From positions 1 to 20,856 of the IMG/VR virus record IMGVR_UViG_3300027833_000257: a stretch of 20,856 nucleotides of DNA, one strand, 5' to 3'. The notes below the pieces were generated by a model that worked only from the letters and a program-made list of their open reading frames with translations, was not told the DNA's origin and made no database searches. This document shows positions 1 to 8,261 of this stretch, in pieces. Each line of letters begins with the position of its first letter. Position 1 is the first letter of the stretch. A program made the position numbers and the translations under genes. This DNA comes from a virus.

Positions 1-75
1 CCAAAGACGGATAAATATTATGATAAGCTTTTATATAGACCACAGTCAGACGATCTGGATGACATAGAATTGTGA
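1..75 (+). CDS. C-terminal end of an upstream gene (partial)
   Basis: An open frame enters from the left edge in frame with base 1 and stops at the TGA at 73-75, giving 24 residues that end in the acidic run SDDLDDIEL. It is followed by a 35-base gap holding a candidate promoter before the next start. The fragment is too short to assign a function. Direction and position suggest another structural gene. The claim that it is coding rests only on an uninterrupted frame that runs into the edge and on the tight packing seen elsewhere. Confidence 0.5.
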   Translation, partial: PKTDKYYDKLLYRPQSDDLDDIEL

Positions 76-87
76 ATATATAAAACC
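74..87 (+). promoter_or_regulatory. Candidate phage promoter element (ATATATAA type)
   Basis: GAATATATAAAACC overlaps the stop of the upstream gene. Its ATATATAA core (76-83) lies 27 bases before the ATG at 111. The same core with the same 27-base distance precedes the amidoligase gene at 9742, and a related element precedes the S1-like gene. It resembles the AT-only late-promoter boxes of T4-type phages. In DNA this AT-rich the match could be chance, so only the repeated spacing gives it weight. Confidence 0.4.
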
Positions 88-110
88 TAGTAAAAACATA
101 ATATTACAAT

Positions 111-1868
111 ATGCCATTATTTGGATTGATACCAGCGGGAGCCGCTTCGAGTTTAAAATCTTCTGTATCTGGCCTCGGAGACAAGGTTGATAACTTCTTT
201 GACTTCTCTAGCCCGGATGGAGAAAGTGTTCCAAAGAACATAGATCCACAGAACACGATACTCGGAACTTACGATAACCCTAACACACGAAGTAGAGCCC
301 TTTTAGTAGGAGAACCTTTAAGTAATGTTAGACCAGGGGGAAAGGCACAATATTATACACAAACAGCAGACTCTGTTGTATACTTTAAACGTGGAAAAGA
401 CGGTAAAGATACTAAAGAAAAAATAACAGATGGTGAACACGCTTATTCTACATTTAATAAATACTCTTTAGTAAACTATAGAGGTAGTTTTTTTACACCC
501 GGTGGATCTGCTAAATCAGCAGGGGTTGATGCTATTGAATACAATAAGATAGACGAGAGAACATTAGATAATCCTACTGTTTCTAAAATAGTTGAAATTA
601 CTAAAAACAACGCGTCGAGTACAAACGGATATGGTTATATGTATAACTATGCTGATTTCGCGATGTGTAGATATAACGGAAAGATACCTAATAACTATCT
701 ATTAACTCTTAGAAGATTTCCATATCCTGTCCAAGATGATATTATTACGCCAATGGATATTGATAAAGATGGCAAGGTCCGTGAAACAGATCAGCCCGAT
801 ATTGCTAGAGCGGTGACATGGATGAGTGAGGTAACTGGTAATAGTATGTCAGATATTATTAACTGGTCACATGGATATAATTGGAAAGATGAATCAGCTA
901 GTATGCAAACTAAGCAATCTAATAATTCAAGTAGAAGAGGTGCATTTGGTCAATTCTTAGATTCAAGTGTAATAGGTACTGCAGCCGCAAATGCAGCAGC
1001 TGGTGTCGATGGAATAACAGCACAGAGAAGAAAAAACGGAGGCAGTGGATTTGACGCTATGTCAACTACATATCCTAATCATGTCTTTGGACCCGTTAAC
1101 GTTATTAAAGATGTTTCATTCAGAGATCAAGGTCTTACGTTTAGTCAAGAATTTAAACTTAAATTTGAATATGAGTTAAGATCTTTTGGTGGTGCAAACC
1201 CTAAAGTATTAATGCTAGATCAACTTGCAAATATAATGGTACTGACTTCTAGTCAGGCTCCTTTCTGGGGAGGTTCTGTTAGATATGTTGGAAACGGCTC
1301 TGCTGGTAAACCGCTAGGTGATCTTAGTTTAATTAAATCCGGTAATTATAGTGGATTTATTAAAAGTGTTGCATCTGGATTAGGAGACATGTTTAAAGGA
1401 GTTGTTAATGATGTAAAAGGATTAGCAAGTGGAAAAGATTCTAAATTCTTAAATAATATATTAGGAGGTACGTTAATGAAAATGTTTAACTCTCCATCAG
1501 GTGGACAAGGAGCAGCTTCGCTATTAACAGGAGATCCTACAGGTTCATGGCACTTAACGGTAGGTAATCCCCTTAATCCTATTATGTTGGTTGGTAATTT
1601 AACATGTAGAGAAACTAACGTAACATTTGAAGGTGGTATGGGAGTTCAAGATTTTCCAGAGAGAATGACAGTTGAAATCACACTTAAGCCAGGTAGAAGT
1701 AGAGATAAATTAGATATAGAATCGATGTTTAATATGGGTAGAGGTAGATTTTATCTACAACCGGAAGAAGGAGTAGATATTAACAAGACATATATTGAAA
1801 CAGCGTATGGTGGTAAAGATAAGAGAAAAGCTCTTAATTCTGAATTTAGAAAAATAGCTAACGGATAA
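111..1868 (+). CDS. Baseplate / tail-tube-junction structural protein (585 aa)
   Basis: A probable virion protein of the tail tube-baseplate junction. No signal peptide or enzyme motif is visible. Three blocks look conserved in style: an N-terminal part with NNYLLTLRRFPYPVQDD at about residues 194-210; a central block around 350-390 with YELRSFGGANPK and APFWGG; and a C-terminal block at about 478-548 (SWHLTVGNPLNPI, then DFPERMTVEITLKPGR). The last block has the alternating beta pattern of tail-tube-like domains seen in T4 gp48/gp54-type cap proteins. Residues about 410-460 are a Gly/Ser/Lys-rich amphipathic stretch, similar in style to residues 10-32. The ATG at 111 follows ATTACAAT without a Shine-Dalgarno motif. 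Only 2 bases separate it from the LysM gene downstream. The structural role is well supported by context; the exact T4 counterpart is an inference. Confidence 0.6.
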   Translation: MPLFGLIPAGAASSLKSSVSGLGDKVDNFFDFSSPDGESVPKNIDPQNTILGTYDNPNTRSRALLVGEPLSNVRPGGKAQYYTQTADSVVYFKRGKDGKDTKEKITDGEHAYSTFNKYSLVNYRGSFFTPGGSAKSAGVDAIEYNKIDERTLDNPTVSKIVEITKNNASSTNGYGYMYNYADFAMCRYNGKIPNNYLLTLRRFPYPVQDDIITPMDIDKDGKVRETDQPDIARAVTWMSEVTGNSMSDIINWSHGYNWKDESASMQTKQSNNSSRRGAFGQFLDSSVIGTAAANAAAGVDGITAQRRKNGGSGFDAMSTTYPNHVFGPVNVIKDVSFRDQGLTFSQEFKLKFEYELRSFGGANPKVLMLDQLANIMVLTSSQAPFWGGSVRYVGNGSAGKPLGDLSLIKSGNYSGFIKSVASGLGDMFKGVVNDVKGLASGKDSKFLNNILGGTLMKMFNSPSGGQGAASLLTGDPTGSWHLTVGNPLNPIMLVGNLTCRETNVTFEGGMGVQDFPERMTVEITLKPGRSRDKLDIESMFNMGRGRFYLQPEEGVDINKTYIETAYGGKDKRKALNSEFRKIANG

Positions 1869-1870
1869 CA

Positions 1871-2344
1871 ATGAAATTATATAGCATAGATAAAAAACAA
1901 ATATCTGAGGGTAAGTTGACAATGGCAGTCCCTACTTTTATTTTCATGGAAATGGCAGAAAGTTCAGTACAGGGTGTACATATTGTGGAGGATGACGAAT
2001 CATGTAGAATTGATTTAGTTTCATTAAGCGAATATGGTACACATGACCACGTTGATGCTATCTTAAAATTTAACGGGATTTCAAATCCATTTTCTATAAA
2101 GGAAGGAGATGTTCTTTATATTCCTAAAATAGATGTAGCTAAAAAGAAATGGAAGCTTACTCTTAATAAGACTTATAAAAACCCTATCAGGGAACAGTTT
2201 ATTAATACGAAAAGAATGCCAGTCAAGGATGCCAATAGAATAGAATACTTAAGCAAGAAATATAATAAAGAAATTCTGCCCCCTAACATTTTACAGTCAG
2301 GCCAAACTAACATTGAAGTTACGAATGGAGAAATTAGAATATAA
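1871..2344 (+). CDS. LysM-domain baseplate wedge protein, gp53-like (157 aa)
   Basis: A small baseplate protein with a LysM-like module at about residues 47-85. It begins at IDLVSLSEYGTHD, continues through AILKFNGISNPFSI and ends in EGDVLYIP, which is the usual end of a LysM fold in tail proteins. T4-type gp53 wedge proteins and many small baseplate connectors carry this module, where it usually works as a structural connector rather than a peptidoglycan binder. The C-terminal 70 residues are basic and mostly helical in character. The gene starts 2 bases after the previous stop, preceded by GGATAACA. A second in-frame Met at residue 18 is a possible but less likely start. The gp53 assignment rests on size, the LysM module and the position beside the hub and spike genes. 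Confidence 0.62.
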   Translation: MKLYSIDKKQISEGKLTMAVPTFIFMEMAESSVQGVHIVEDDESCRIDLVSLSEYGTHDHVDAILKFNGISNPFSIKEGDVLYIPKIDVAKKKWKLTLNKTYKNPIREQFINTKRMPVKDANRIEYLSKKYNKEILPPNILQSGQTNIEVTNGEIRI

Positions 2345-2347
2345 ATA
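2340..2347 (+). promoter_or_regulatory. TATAAATA box, possible T4-type late promoter
   Basis: An exact TATAAATA, the consensus of T4 late promoters, overlaps the stop codon of the LysM gene. It lies 12 bases before the ATG at 2360. Transcription starting 6-7 bases downstream would leave a leader of only a few bases. A phage sigma factor of the T4 gp55 type has not been shown here, and an 8-base AT-only word is easy to meet by chance. Confidence 0.2.
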
Positions 2348-2359
2348 AAAATAAAAATT

Positions 2360-3082
2360 ATGAAACGCATACAATTATTTGAACAATTTGTTAAAGAAGC
2401 AAAAAAATTAAAACCAATTAAACTTAGTGTAAAAAAATCTAGGAAAAACCCATATACATTTAGTGATAAAATGGATAATGAGGAATTATACAAATTGCAC
2501 GTGCTAGCACGTCAAATGGAGTTTGCAGATGAAGAAGAAATGGACGGATATAAAGATACTGATTATGAAAACGCAAAAAAACAAATCTTTAAAATTATGA
2601 TGTCAAGAGGAGCTAATCCTTACCGTCAGAAAAAGACATGGGCTGACGACTGGGAAGAAGAAGAGTACGATATAGATGAACAATTCGTAAACGAGGCTCT
2701 AAAGGTTGGCAGAGACCAAGATCTAGCTAACGAAATTATAGCAGTACTTTATGCTGAAAGAGATACACCAGAAGGTGAAGCACTGAAGGCAGCTGGAGGA
2801 ATGGTAGCAGGCGGAAGTACAACTGGAGAAGAAATGTATCTAAGCAATTGGAATAAAGATTCTGTTAAAGCATTACATGGTTCAAAGGTAAGAGTTCCTG
2901 GAAAGGTTATGCTAGGTACTTTAATTGGAGTAGCAGCTGATAATGGAAAGAGTTACTATTTTGATGGTGGCGTATTCGTTGAAGGTGATAAAGACGTTAA
3001 AGGAGCTAAGGTAGGAATGGACTTTAGAGATTTTGTCGATATCCTCGTTAAAAAGAAGATCATTAACAAACCCACATATTAA
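2360..3082 (+). CDS. Putative internal head protein with capsid-targeting-like N-terminus (240 aa)
   Basis: The function is not recognised, but the N-terminus MKRIQLFEQFVKEAKK resembles the capsid-targeting sequences of T4 internal head proteins (IPI, IPIII, Alt begin MKTYQEFI..EA), which the prohead protease gp21 cuts after a hydrophobic-x-Glu motif. The core EQFVKEA (residues 8-14) recurs as EQFVNEA at 107-113. The stretch between them is very charged, with acidic clusters at 56-61 and 98-106. Residues 114-240 look like a compact domain: a helix (LANEIIAVLYAERD), a Gly-rich loop, then beta-rich segments (SKVRVPGKVMLGTLIG, KSYYFDGGVFVEG) and a final helix. This pattern fits a protein cut at E13 and E112 to release a C-terminal domain. 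That processing is inference. It lies among baseplate genes and has its own candidate TATAAATA box. Confidence 0.5.
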   Translation: MKRIQLFEQFVKEAKKLKPIKLSVKKSRKNPYTFSDKMDNEELYKLHVLARQMEFADEEEMDGYKDTDYENAKKQIFKIMMSRGANPYRQKKTWADDWEEEEYDIDEQFVNEALKVGRDQDLANEIIAVLYAERDTPEGEALKAAGGMVAGGSTTGEEMYLSNWNKDSVKALHGSKVRVPGKVMLGTLIGVAADNGKSYYFDGGVFVEGDKDVKGAKVGMDFRDFVDILVKKKIINKPTY

Positions 3083-3093
3083 ACTAAAGGTAA

Positions 3094-4572
3094 ATGCCAG
3101 TAAATAATCACATTTTAAATGTATTAGAGCATTCTTTGGAATTAGACACTATAAAGTTTGATTCGCATGATGAAGAAGAGGGTGCACAAAAGATAAGCCA
3201 TGAGTATGGCGGTCCAGTTCCTATGATAGTTATTAATGGTAATTCATTTTCAGATGAATCCATTAAAAGAATGGAAATAGACTGTAGTGTAAAAATTCCA
3301 ATGATAAGCGCTGTCATCCTCGATACTAAAGGTACATTTGATGCTGATAATATACCAAGAGACGGTGATGTTATTTCAATAAGAATAGCCGCTAGGCAAC
3401 AAGATACGTTTAGGGATATTAGAATAGATTTCGATATAGATGAAGTAACAGGTCCTCCTGCTAACGATTTAAAAAGAGCAACTAATGGAGCTAAATACGT
3501 TTTTCAAGGAACTATGAAAATACCTACAATGCATTCCGAGGGATGTGCATCGTATGAGGGTACTTCTAGGGAACAGATTGAAGAGTTTGCTACGAACTTA
3601 AAATTAGGATTAGCAACAAATATAGATTCAGCTGATGATGCTATGAAAGCTCTTAACGCATGTCAACCTAATTTAGAATTTTTAAATAATTTAGTAGAAC
3701 ATTCATATATAGGTGAAGATAGTTTTCAAACATATTGTATAGACCCTTATTATAATTTATGTTATGTTGATGTTAACGCACTATTAAACTCAGAGGAAGG
3801 ATTAGATGAAACATTCATAAATATGGATGTAGACTTTGATGAAGATGGAGAAGATCAAACTTCAAATAAAATAGAATCCCCAAACATACTGACAAATGCG
3901 GCTAGCATGAATTCCACTAACACCTTTATATCAAGTTACAATCTTGTAAACAATTCAGGAGCATTGGCTAAGAAAAACGGATATAAAAGGAAAATGATAT
4001 ATTGGGAAAATGATTCAGTAGGCGTAGTTGCTCATGAACTAGAACCACTCGCTAGTGATAACATGAAGGATATAGATGAGCCCCTGAAGGGCAGAAGAGA
4101 TGAAGACAGATATACCAAAGAAGTAAAATCAAAATACGTTGGAAGGCTCCCTATTCAATCCGATGACGTACCTAATGTACATTTAAATTATTCATATTCT
4201 GCAATTAGTAATAAGCAGAACTTAGATGAAATGAATAAAATGAAATTAGAAGTAACTTTAAAAACATTTAATCCAGGAATACACCTTTGGCAAAAAATAC
4301 CTGTGCAGATTATGAAATCCGGTTTCACACAAATCAGTTCACAGCAGGGTATAAATGAGGCAAAGGATGAAAAGGGATTTGAAACAGATCAAGAAGTTGA
4401 AGCTGAAAGTGTAAATGATTTAAACGCAGATCAAGTTAAAGATGAGTTTTTAACAGGCTATTATATAATAGGAGGAATTAAATATATTTATAGCCAAAGC
4501 ACTGGTCTTACACAAAAGCTTACAATGTTAAGAAGAGAGTGGCCCAGTAGAATTAATAATCTGGAAGGCTAA
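3094..4572 (+). CDS. Baseplate hub protein, gp27/gpD-like (492 aa)
   Basis: A likely central hub subunit, the trimer that connects tail tube and spike. The N-terminal half has a beta-rich domain with RMEIDCSVKIPMISAVI followed by DGDVISIRI, as in hub domains that carry a short jelly-like tube fold. The C-terminus, about residues 455-492, reads GYYIIGGIKYIYSQSTGLTQ and then LTMLRREWP, a characteristic ending of gp27/gpD-type hub proteins. The middle (about 240-290) is acidic and Asn/Ser-rich, and residues 425-448 form an acidic linker. The gene stands two genes upstream of the OB-fold spike, as expected. It is one of few here with a weak purine motif before the start (AAAGG at 3086-3090, 3 bases before the ATG). 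Hub identity is fairly secure; the exact domain limits are estimates. Confidence 0.68.
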   Translation: MPVNNHILNVLEHSLELDTIKFDSHDEEEGAQKISHEYGGPVPMIVINGNSFSDESIKRMEIDCSVKIPMISAVILDTKGTFDADNIPRDGDVISIRIAARQQDTFRDIRIDFDIDEVTGPPANDLKRATNGAKYVFQGTMKIPTMHSEGCASYEGTSREQIEEFATNLKLGLATNIDSADDAMKALNACQPNLEFLNNLVEHSYIGEDSFQTYCIDPYYNLCYVDVNALLNSEEGLDETFINMDVDFDEDGEDQTSNKIESPNILTNAASMNSTNTFISSYNLVNNSGALAKKNGYKRKMIYWENDSVGVVAHELEPLASDNMKDIDEPLKGRRDEDRYTKEVKSKYVGRLPIQSDDVPNVHLNYSYSAISNKQNLDEMNKMKLEVTLKTFNPGIHLWQKIPVQIMKSGFTQISSQQGINEAKDEKGFETDQEVEAESVNDLNADQVKDEFLTGYYIIGGIKYIYSQSTGLTQKLTMLRREWPSRINNLEG

Positions 4573-4599
4573 CACTAAACTAATAAGAATATATACTAT

Positions 4600-5868
4600 A
4601 TGTCAGATTTTAAAAATAAATTAGATTTTCAAAAGGGTAAGTTAGCACAATCCCCATATCAAGATCCTACGTTTCTTTCATTTGTTATATTATTTAACGT
4701 GGCAGATCATACTAATTCTCCTCTTTTATCTGGAGCCGCTGAAGAATTTTATAAAGAGCAGCTTGGAGCTTCTGAGAAAGCTACTAGAAATATAGATAGC
4801 GGTCCTAGTAATCCATTAGCAGCACTTTCTTCATCTGCGGGTCCTGCTGATTCATCTTCATCACCAACTGCTAGGTTTTATGAAGATAGATTAGACAGCC
4901 TTATTAAATTTAAGAAAGCATTGTTGGATATAAATAGAAATACCCCTTGGTTCTTTCAAGGATTACAGGGTGTTGATAGAGCAGTTACTGCGTTTGATCC
5001 TAATAATCCTTACCTCGGAGGAGATGAGGCAAAGTTAACATTAAGTTGTTTAGAATCTATTAACCTTAGAGTTTCTGGTCTTATGCACCTTTATAGAAAA
5101 GCAGTGTTCGATGAAATTAAATGGAATTGGATATTACCTGAAAATTTAAGAAAGTTTTCGATGATAGTATATGTCACTGAGGTTAGGAAGTTTCAAAATA
5201 TATCTAGAATAGAATTAAGTGGAATTCCTAAGAAAATAGACTTAGCTGCTATTAAGGGTTTTCCTGGAAATATGAAGCCAAGTTTAGGAGTTAATAATGG
5301 TAATGAAGGAATTTCCGGAAGTGCCAATAGACCTTTCTTTATGTTTAGATTCGGAGAGTGTGAATTTTCATTGAACACCGGTTCTGAAATATTCGGAGAT
5401 CTTACTAAAAATCCAGGCGAACAAGCTAGGCAAACTATAGAAATGACATACGAAGTCATAGATAAAATGGATGCTAGGGTTTTAAATGGAATTGTATCAG
5501 ACACTATACCAGATGGACTTTCACCGGCACATGACTCTGAAGATTATAAAGCAGACGGAATACTTGGACTTTTAGGTGATAAGTTAAAAGGAAAGCTAAA
5601 AGAATTAGGAGAAAGAGGATTAGATGATCTTAATAGATTAGCAAGAGAAAAGAAAGATGAATTAGTTCAAAGTGCAAGAGATGGTATTAGGGGTAGAGTT
5701 CCTAATTTCGAGAACATATACCAAGATGCCCTAAAGGGTGTTTCTGACGGAGTAGATAATATAGGTGGAAACATAGCTGAAAATGTATTTAATGTAGATA
5801 CCTCATCGACAGTTGGAGATGCTTTAACAAAGGCAGCTGCACAGTCTCTTGGTAATATAAACGATTAA
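4600..5868 (+). CDS. Tube-fold-like baseplate protein with amphipathic C-terminus (422 aa)
   Basis: A probable virion protein lying between hub and spike. Residues about 180-290 alternate as in tube-fold proteins: LRKFSMIVYVTEVRKFQN near 182, FMFRFGECEFSLNTGSEIF near 246, then a conserved-looking KNPGEQARQTIEMTYEVI. A Ser/Ala/Pro-rich low-complexity loop covers about 68-88. The C-terminal region from about residue 320 is a long, highly charged amphipathic helix region (LLGDKLKGKLKELGERG and onward), followed by a Gly/Asn/Ser-rich tail. The order suggests a tube initiator or hub-cap component, comparable in role to T4 gp48/gp54, but I cannot separate this from a minor tube protein. The start follows GAATATATACTAT with no Shine-Dalgarno motif. 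Confidence 0.52.
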   Translation: MSDFKNKLDFQKGKLAQSPYQDPTFLSFVILFNVADHTNSPLLSGAAEEFYKEQLGASEKATRNIDSGPSNPLAALSSSAGPADSSSSPTARFYEDRLDSLIKFKKALLDINRNTPWFFQGLQGVDRAVTAFDPNNPYLGGDEAKLTLSCLESINLRVSGLMHLYRKAVFDEIKWNWILPENLRKFSMIVYVTEVRKFQNISRIELSGIPKKIDLAAIKGFPGNMKPSLGVNNGNEGISGSANRPFFMFRFGECEFSLNTGSEIFGDLTKNPGEQARQTIEMTYEVIDKMDARVLNGIVSDTIPDGLSPAHDSEDYKADGILGLLGDKLKGKLKELGERGLDDLNRLAREKKDELVQSARDGIRGRVPNFENIYQDALKGVSDGVDNIGGNIAENVFNVDTSSTVGDALTKAAAQSLGNIND

Positions 5869-5871
5869 AAT

Positions 5872-6573
5872 ATGTCAACTGAAAAAGAATTAAATACTGA
5901 TAATCTCAGAGACACCCATTGGTTAGGAGAAGTTATCGACAATGTCGATCCTCTTAAGATGGGTAGATGTAAGGTTAAGGTTTTGGGTAAATATGATAAT
6001 TTACCGGATGATGCTATTCCATGGGCAACTCCTATGAATAGAGATGCAGTAGGTTCACATCATGTTCCAAGAATAGGAGATATAGTTTCAGCTAGATTTG
6101 ATAATGGAAATTTATATCATCCTGAATATTGGTTTCAGATAGAGCAGAATCTTGATCTTAAAGAAGATATTTTAGATGGTGCAGGCAATGCTGAAAATGT
6201 AATCAGTTTAGTGTATGATGCTGAAAGAAACGTAAGAATTTATCACTCAGAAGAAGATGGTCTTGTAATTACTAGAGGTCTCGGTGCAAAAGAAAGACCT
6301 ATAATACAAATAGATGAAGCCGGCGATATTAAAATTTCTACAGATGATAGAATATTTTTAGATGCAGGTAATATATTTTTAAGTAATACTGGAGAACCCG
6401 GTGAAGACACTGAGCAGCCAGCCGTAAGAGGATTAGACTTAGAGACATTCCTAAGGAATTTTATTACAGACTATAAAGCACATATTCATCCGACGGGTGT
6501 TGGTCCTTCCGGAACTTTACAAGTTCCATTTGCCGAAGGAGATCACAAGTCATATCAACAAGAAAATAAATAA
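5872..6573 (+). CDS. Baseplate central spike, gp5/gpV-like OB-fold protein (233 aa)
   Basis: The puncturing spike at the centre of the baseplate. Residues about 15-95 form the gp5/gpV OB domain: WLGEVIDNVDPLKMGRCKVK, PWATPM, and VPRIGDIVSARFDNGN. Next comes a beta-rich segment (about 108-170) with short strands such as VRIYHSEEDGLVITR, IIQIDEAGDIKIST and IFLDAGNIFLS, suited to an intertwined trimeric beta-helix. The C-terminus carries AHIHPTGVGPSG (203-214); a His-x-His at the tip of gpV-type spikes binds an iron ion. At 233 residues it is much shorter than T4 gp5 (575), and there is no lysozyme domain between OB and helix. It begins 3 bases after the previous stop and ends 2 bases before the next gene, so the genes are probably co-transcribed. 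Confidence 0.8.
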   Translation: MSTEKELNTDNLRDTHWLGEVIDNVDPLKMGRCKVKVLGKYDNLPDDAIPWATPMNRDAVGSHHVPRIGDIVSARFDNGNLYHPEYWFQIEQNLDLKEDILDGAGNAENVISLVYDAERNVRIYHSEEDGLVITRGLGAKERPIIQIDEAGDIKISTDDRIFLDAGNIFLSNTGEPGEDTEQPAVRGLDLETFLRNFITDYKAHIHPTGVGPSGTLQVPFAEGDHKSYQQENK

Positions 6574-6575
6574 TT

Positions 6576-8261
6576 ATGCCAGCACAATGGTCAACATTCA
6601 TAGGTGAAGTATCGGATATTCTAGAAAAACCAGAAGAGCAACCACTAGACGCGAAAGATTTTGGAAAAAAATTAGCGAAGGCATATTTAGCAGCAGTTCA
6701 GGGCAATGCACAATGTATTCCGGGAATGGCTAATCATGAAGGCTCACCGGGTGAATCTGCATTTATAGCAAGCTACGAACAGTGGTTTCATGATCTTTGG
6801 GAAAAAGGTGAACCGGTGATGGTAACCCCGGATAACGAAGAACCCCTTATAAATGAAAAAGATAATTTAATAGCATTCTTAGCGACAGCTGAAGGTGCTG
6901 CGACTAGATTAACGATTGCAGGGAAGGACAATGATCCAGAATATAACAAACTAGAAGGTGAAATAGGAGAAGGTATACAATATGAGCCAACGGAAGAGCT
7001 TGACAAGTATTTAGAAGAGTTTAAGGATGACGAAGCAGAAAACCTATATAGATATAGATATTTTGAATTCCACCGCTTAGATGGTAAGGAATCAGCTGAT
7101 GAATTAGCTCGAATAACTGCAACAAGATTGTTAATGACCTTTGAAGATATCTCAGATGGAGAAAAAAGACTAGATTTTTGGAAATGGCTAGAGCGTCTAG
7201 AAAAGAATACACATTTCACTACAAGTACTACTATTATAAACGACAGAACACGAAATAGGGATAACGCTATCGCTACACTGAAGGGATTAGATTGGAACTG
7301 GAGATCATTTGCAGGATCTGGCACCGGAAATAAACAACGGTTTCATGAACTAGTTGTACAATATATAAGGGAGTCAATATTATTATCACATCCAGCCTCG
7401 ACAGAATATACTAATAGTTACGGAAATACTGCAACTCGCTCAGTTGACAAGGCGAATGAGGTGGCCGTAGAAATGGATAAAGTAAATGAAATGACATATC
7501 CTTGGCCATTCGACACAACACTACCCGAGGGCTATGAAGAAATGGAACCTTCAGAAAAAATAAAGGTCAGATATCATTTTAAATTAAACAACCTAAAGAT
7601 ACAAGAACCGTATGAAGAGAATCAGAAAATGCCGCCTGTACTAACACAGTCATTTGTTTCTGAATTTTCATGGAACGGAAGTGATGATTATGGACAAAAG
7701 CATTCAAGGCTTATATTCGAATATGTAGATACTGAGCTAAGAAAAAAATGGCAAGGATGTCCATTAAGTACAAGTGACGAAGGCCAGGATTCTATTGTAA
7801 ATATAGATATGTCTAAAACGGGAACTTTAGCTAAACAAATTAGAAATACTTTAATAGTAGAAATGGGAATTGAAGCTGCAATGTTAGCAGAAGGTGGAAG
7901 TAAAGATGATCCATATAAAGAACTTGCAAAGGCAACTCTTAAATACTGGAAAGATGCAACAATACAGCCGTTTGCAACTGGTGACCCGACACCGCCATGT
8001 ACATCAATACCTGTTCTTATGGGAAAATATATAGGTGTCAGTTATGGAAATCAAAAGAAATTAGCAGATAATTTAAGAAGAGCTCTTAATTCAGGAAAGG
8101 ATTCTGATAACGTGCATGATGCAGCCGAGGACGTTGCAAGTGCATTAGCATATTCTTATTTTACACATCTTAGCCAAATGAAATTTATTTATATGGGCGG
8201 AATAGCGGTTCCTTTAGTTCCTTATATTCCTATGATAGGATTTGACGCCACCGTAATTTGA
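6576..8261 (+). CDS. Unrecognised protein downstream of the spike (561 aa)
   Basis: I do not recognise this protein. It starts 2 bases after the spike gene, in a likely co-transcribed pair, so it is probably virion-associated. It has no signal peptide. Residues about 20-75 contain DFGKKLAKAYLAAV, a Cys/Pro/Gly loop and EQWFHDLWEKG. The middle, about 125-300, is helical and charged, with many Glu/Lys/Arg and Trp residues (LDFWKWLERLEK, LDWNWRSFAG). The C-terminal third has YWKDATIQPFATGDPTPPC near 456, a helical region, and a hydrophobic tail rich in Pro and Gly (IYMGGIAVPLVPYIPMIGF). The N- and C-terminal regions share a loose helix-then-loop style, but I cannot show a duplication. Possible roles are a spike-associated protein, an ejected protein or an assembly factor. 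Confidence 0.55.
   Translation: MPAQWSTFIGEVSDILEKPEEQPLDAKDFGKKLAKAYLAAVQGNAQCIPGMANHEGSPGESAFIASYEQWFHDLWEKGEPVMVTPDNEEPLINEKDNLIAFLATAEGAATRLTIAGKDNDPEYNKLEGEIGEGIQYEPTEELDKYLEEFKDDEAENLYRYRYFEFHRLDGKESADELARITATRLLMTFEDISDGEKRLDFWKWLERLEKNTHFTTSTTIINDRTRNRDNAIATLKGLDWNWRSFAGSGTGNKQRFHELVVQYIRESILLSHPASTEYTNSYGNTATRSVDKANEVAVEMDKVNEMTYPWPFDTTLPEGYEEMEPSEKIKVRYHFKLNNLKIQEPYEENQKMPPVLTQSFVSEFSWNGSDDYGQKHSRLIFEYVDTELRKKWQGCPLSTSDEGQDSIVNIDMSKTGTLAKQIRNTLIVEMGIEAAMLAEGGSKDDPYKELAKATLKYWKDATIQPFATGDPTPPCTSIPVLMGKYIGVSYGNQKKLADNLRRALNSGKDSDNVHDAAEDVASALAYSYFTHLSQMKFIYMGGIAVPLVPYIPMIGFDATVI

Noticed and set aside
2173-2493. 106-codon hydrophobic minus-strand frame that could look like a membrane protein
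   Set aside because: It spans the junction of two good + strand genes. Its Phe/Ile/Leu content comes from reading Lys/Glu/Asn codons in antisense. No minus-strand gene is seen anywhere in the window.
4587-4595. GAATATATA before the gene at 4600, and the same word at 11890-11898 before gp25, considered as further promoters
   Set aside because: They end 4 and 5 bases from the start codons, leaving no room for a leader, and lack the AA(A)CC or AACTAG continuation of the three stronger copies. They are probably ordinary A/T-rich translation-start sequence.
7021-7060. Short tandem-like ATATAGATATAGATATT tract in the 561-residue gene
   Set aside because: It encodes Tyr-Arg-Tyr-Arg-Tyr in frame, and the repeat is explained by codon use (TAT, AGA) in AT-rich DNA rather than by a separate element.
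6788-7324. 178-codon open frame on the minus strand inside the 561-residue gene
   Set aside because: It is Ser/Leu-rich in a way typical of antisense shadows of Glu/Lys/Asp-rich AT-rich genes, lies entirely inside a well-formed + strand gene, and has no separate promoter or neighbours on that strand.
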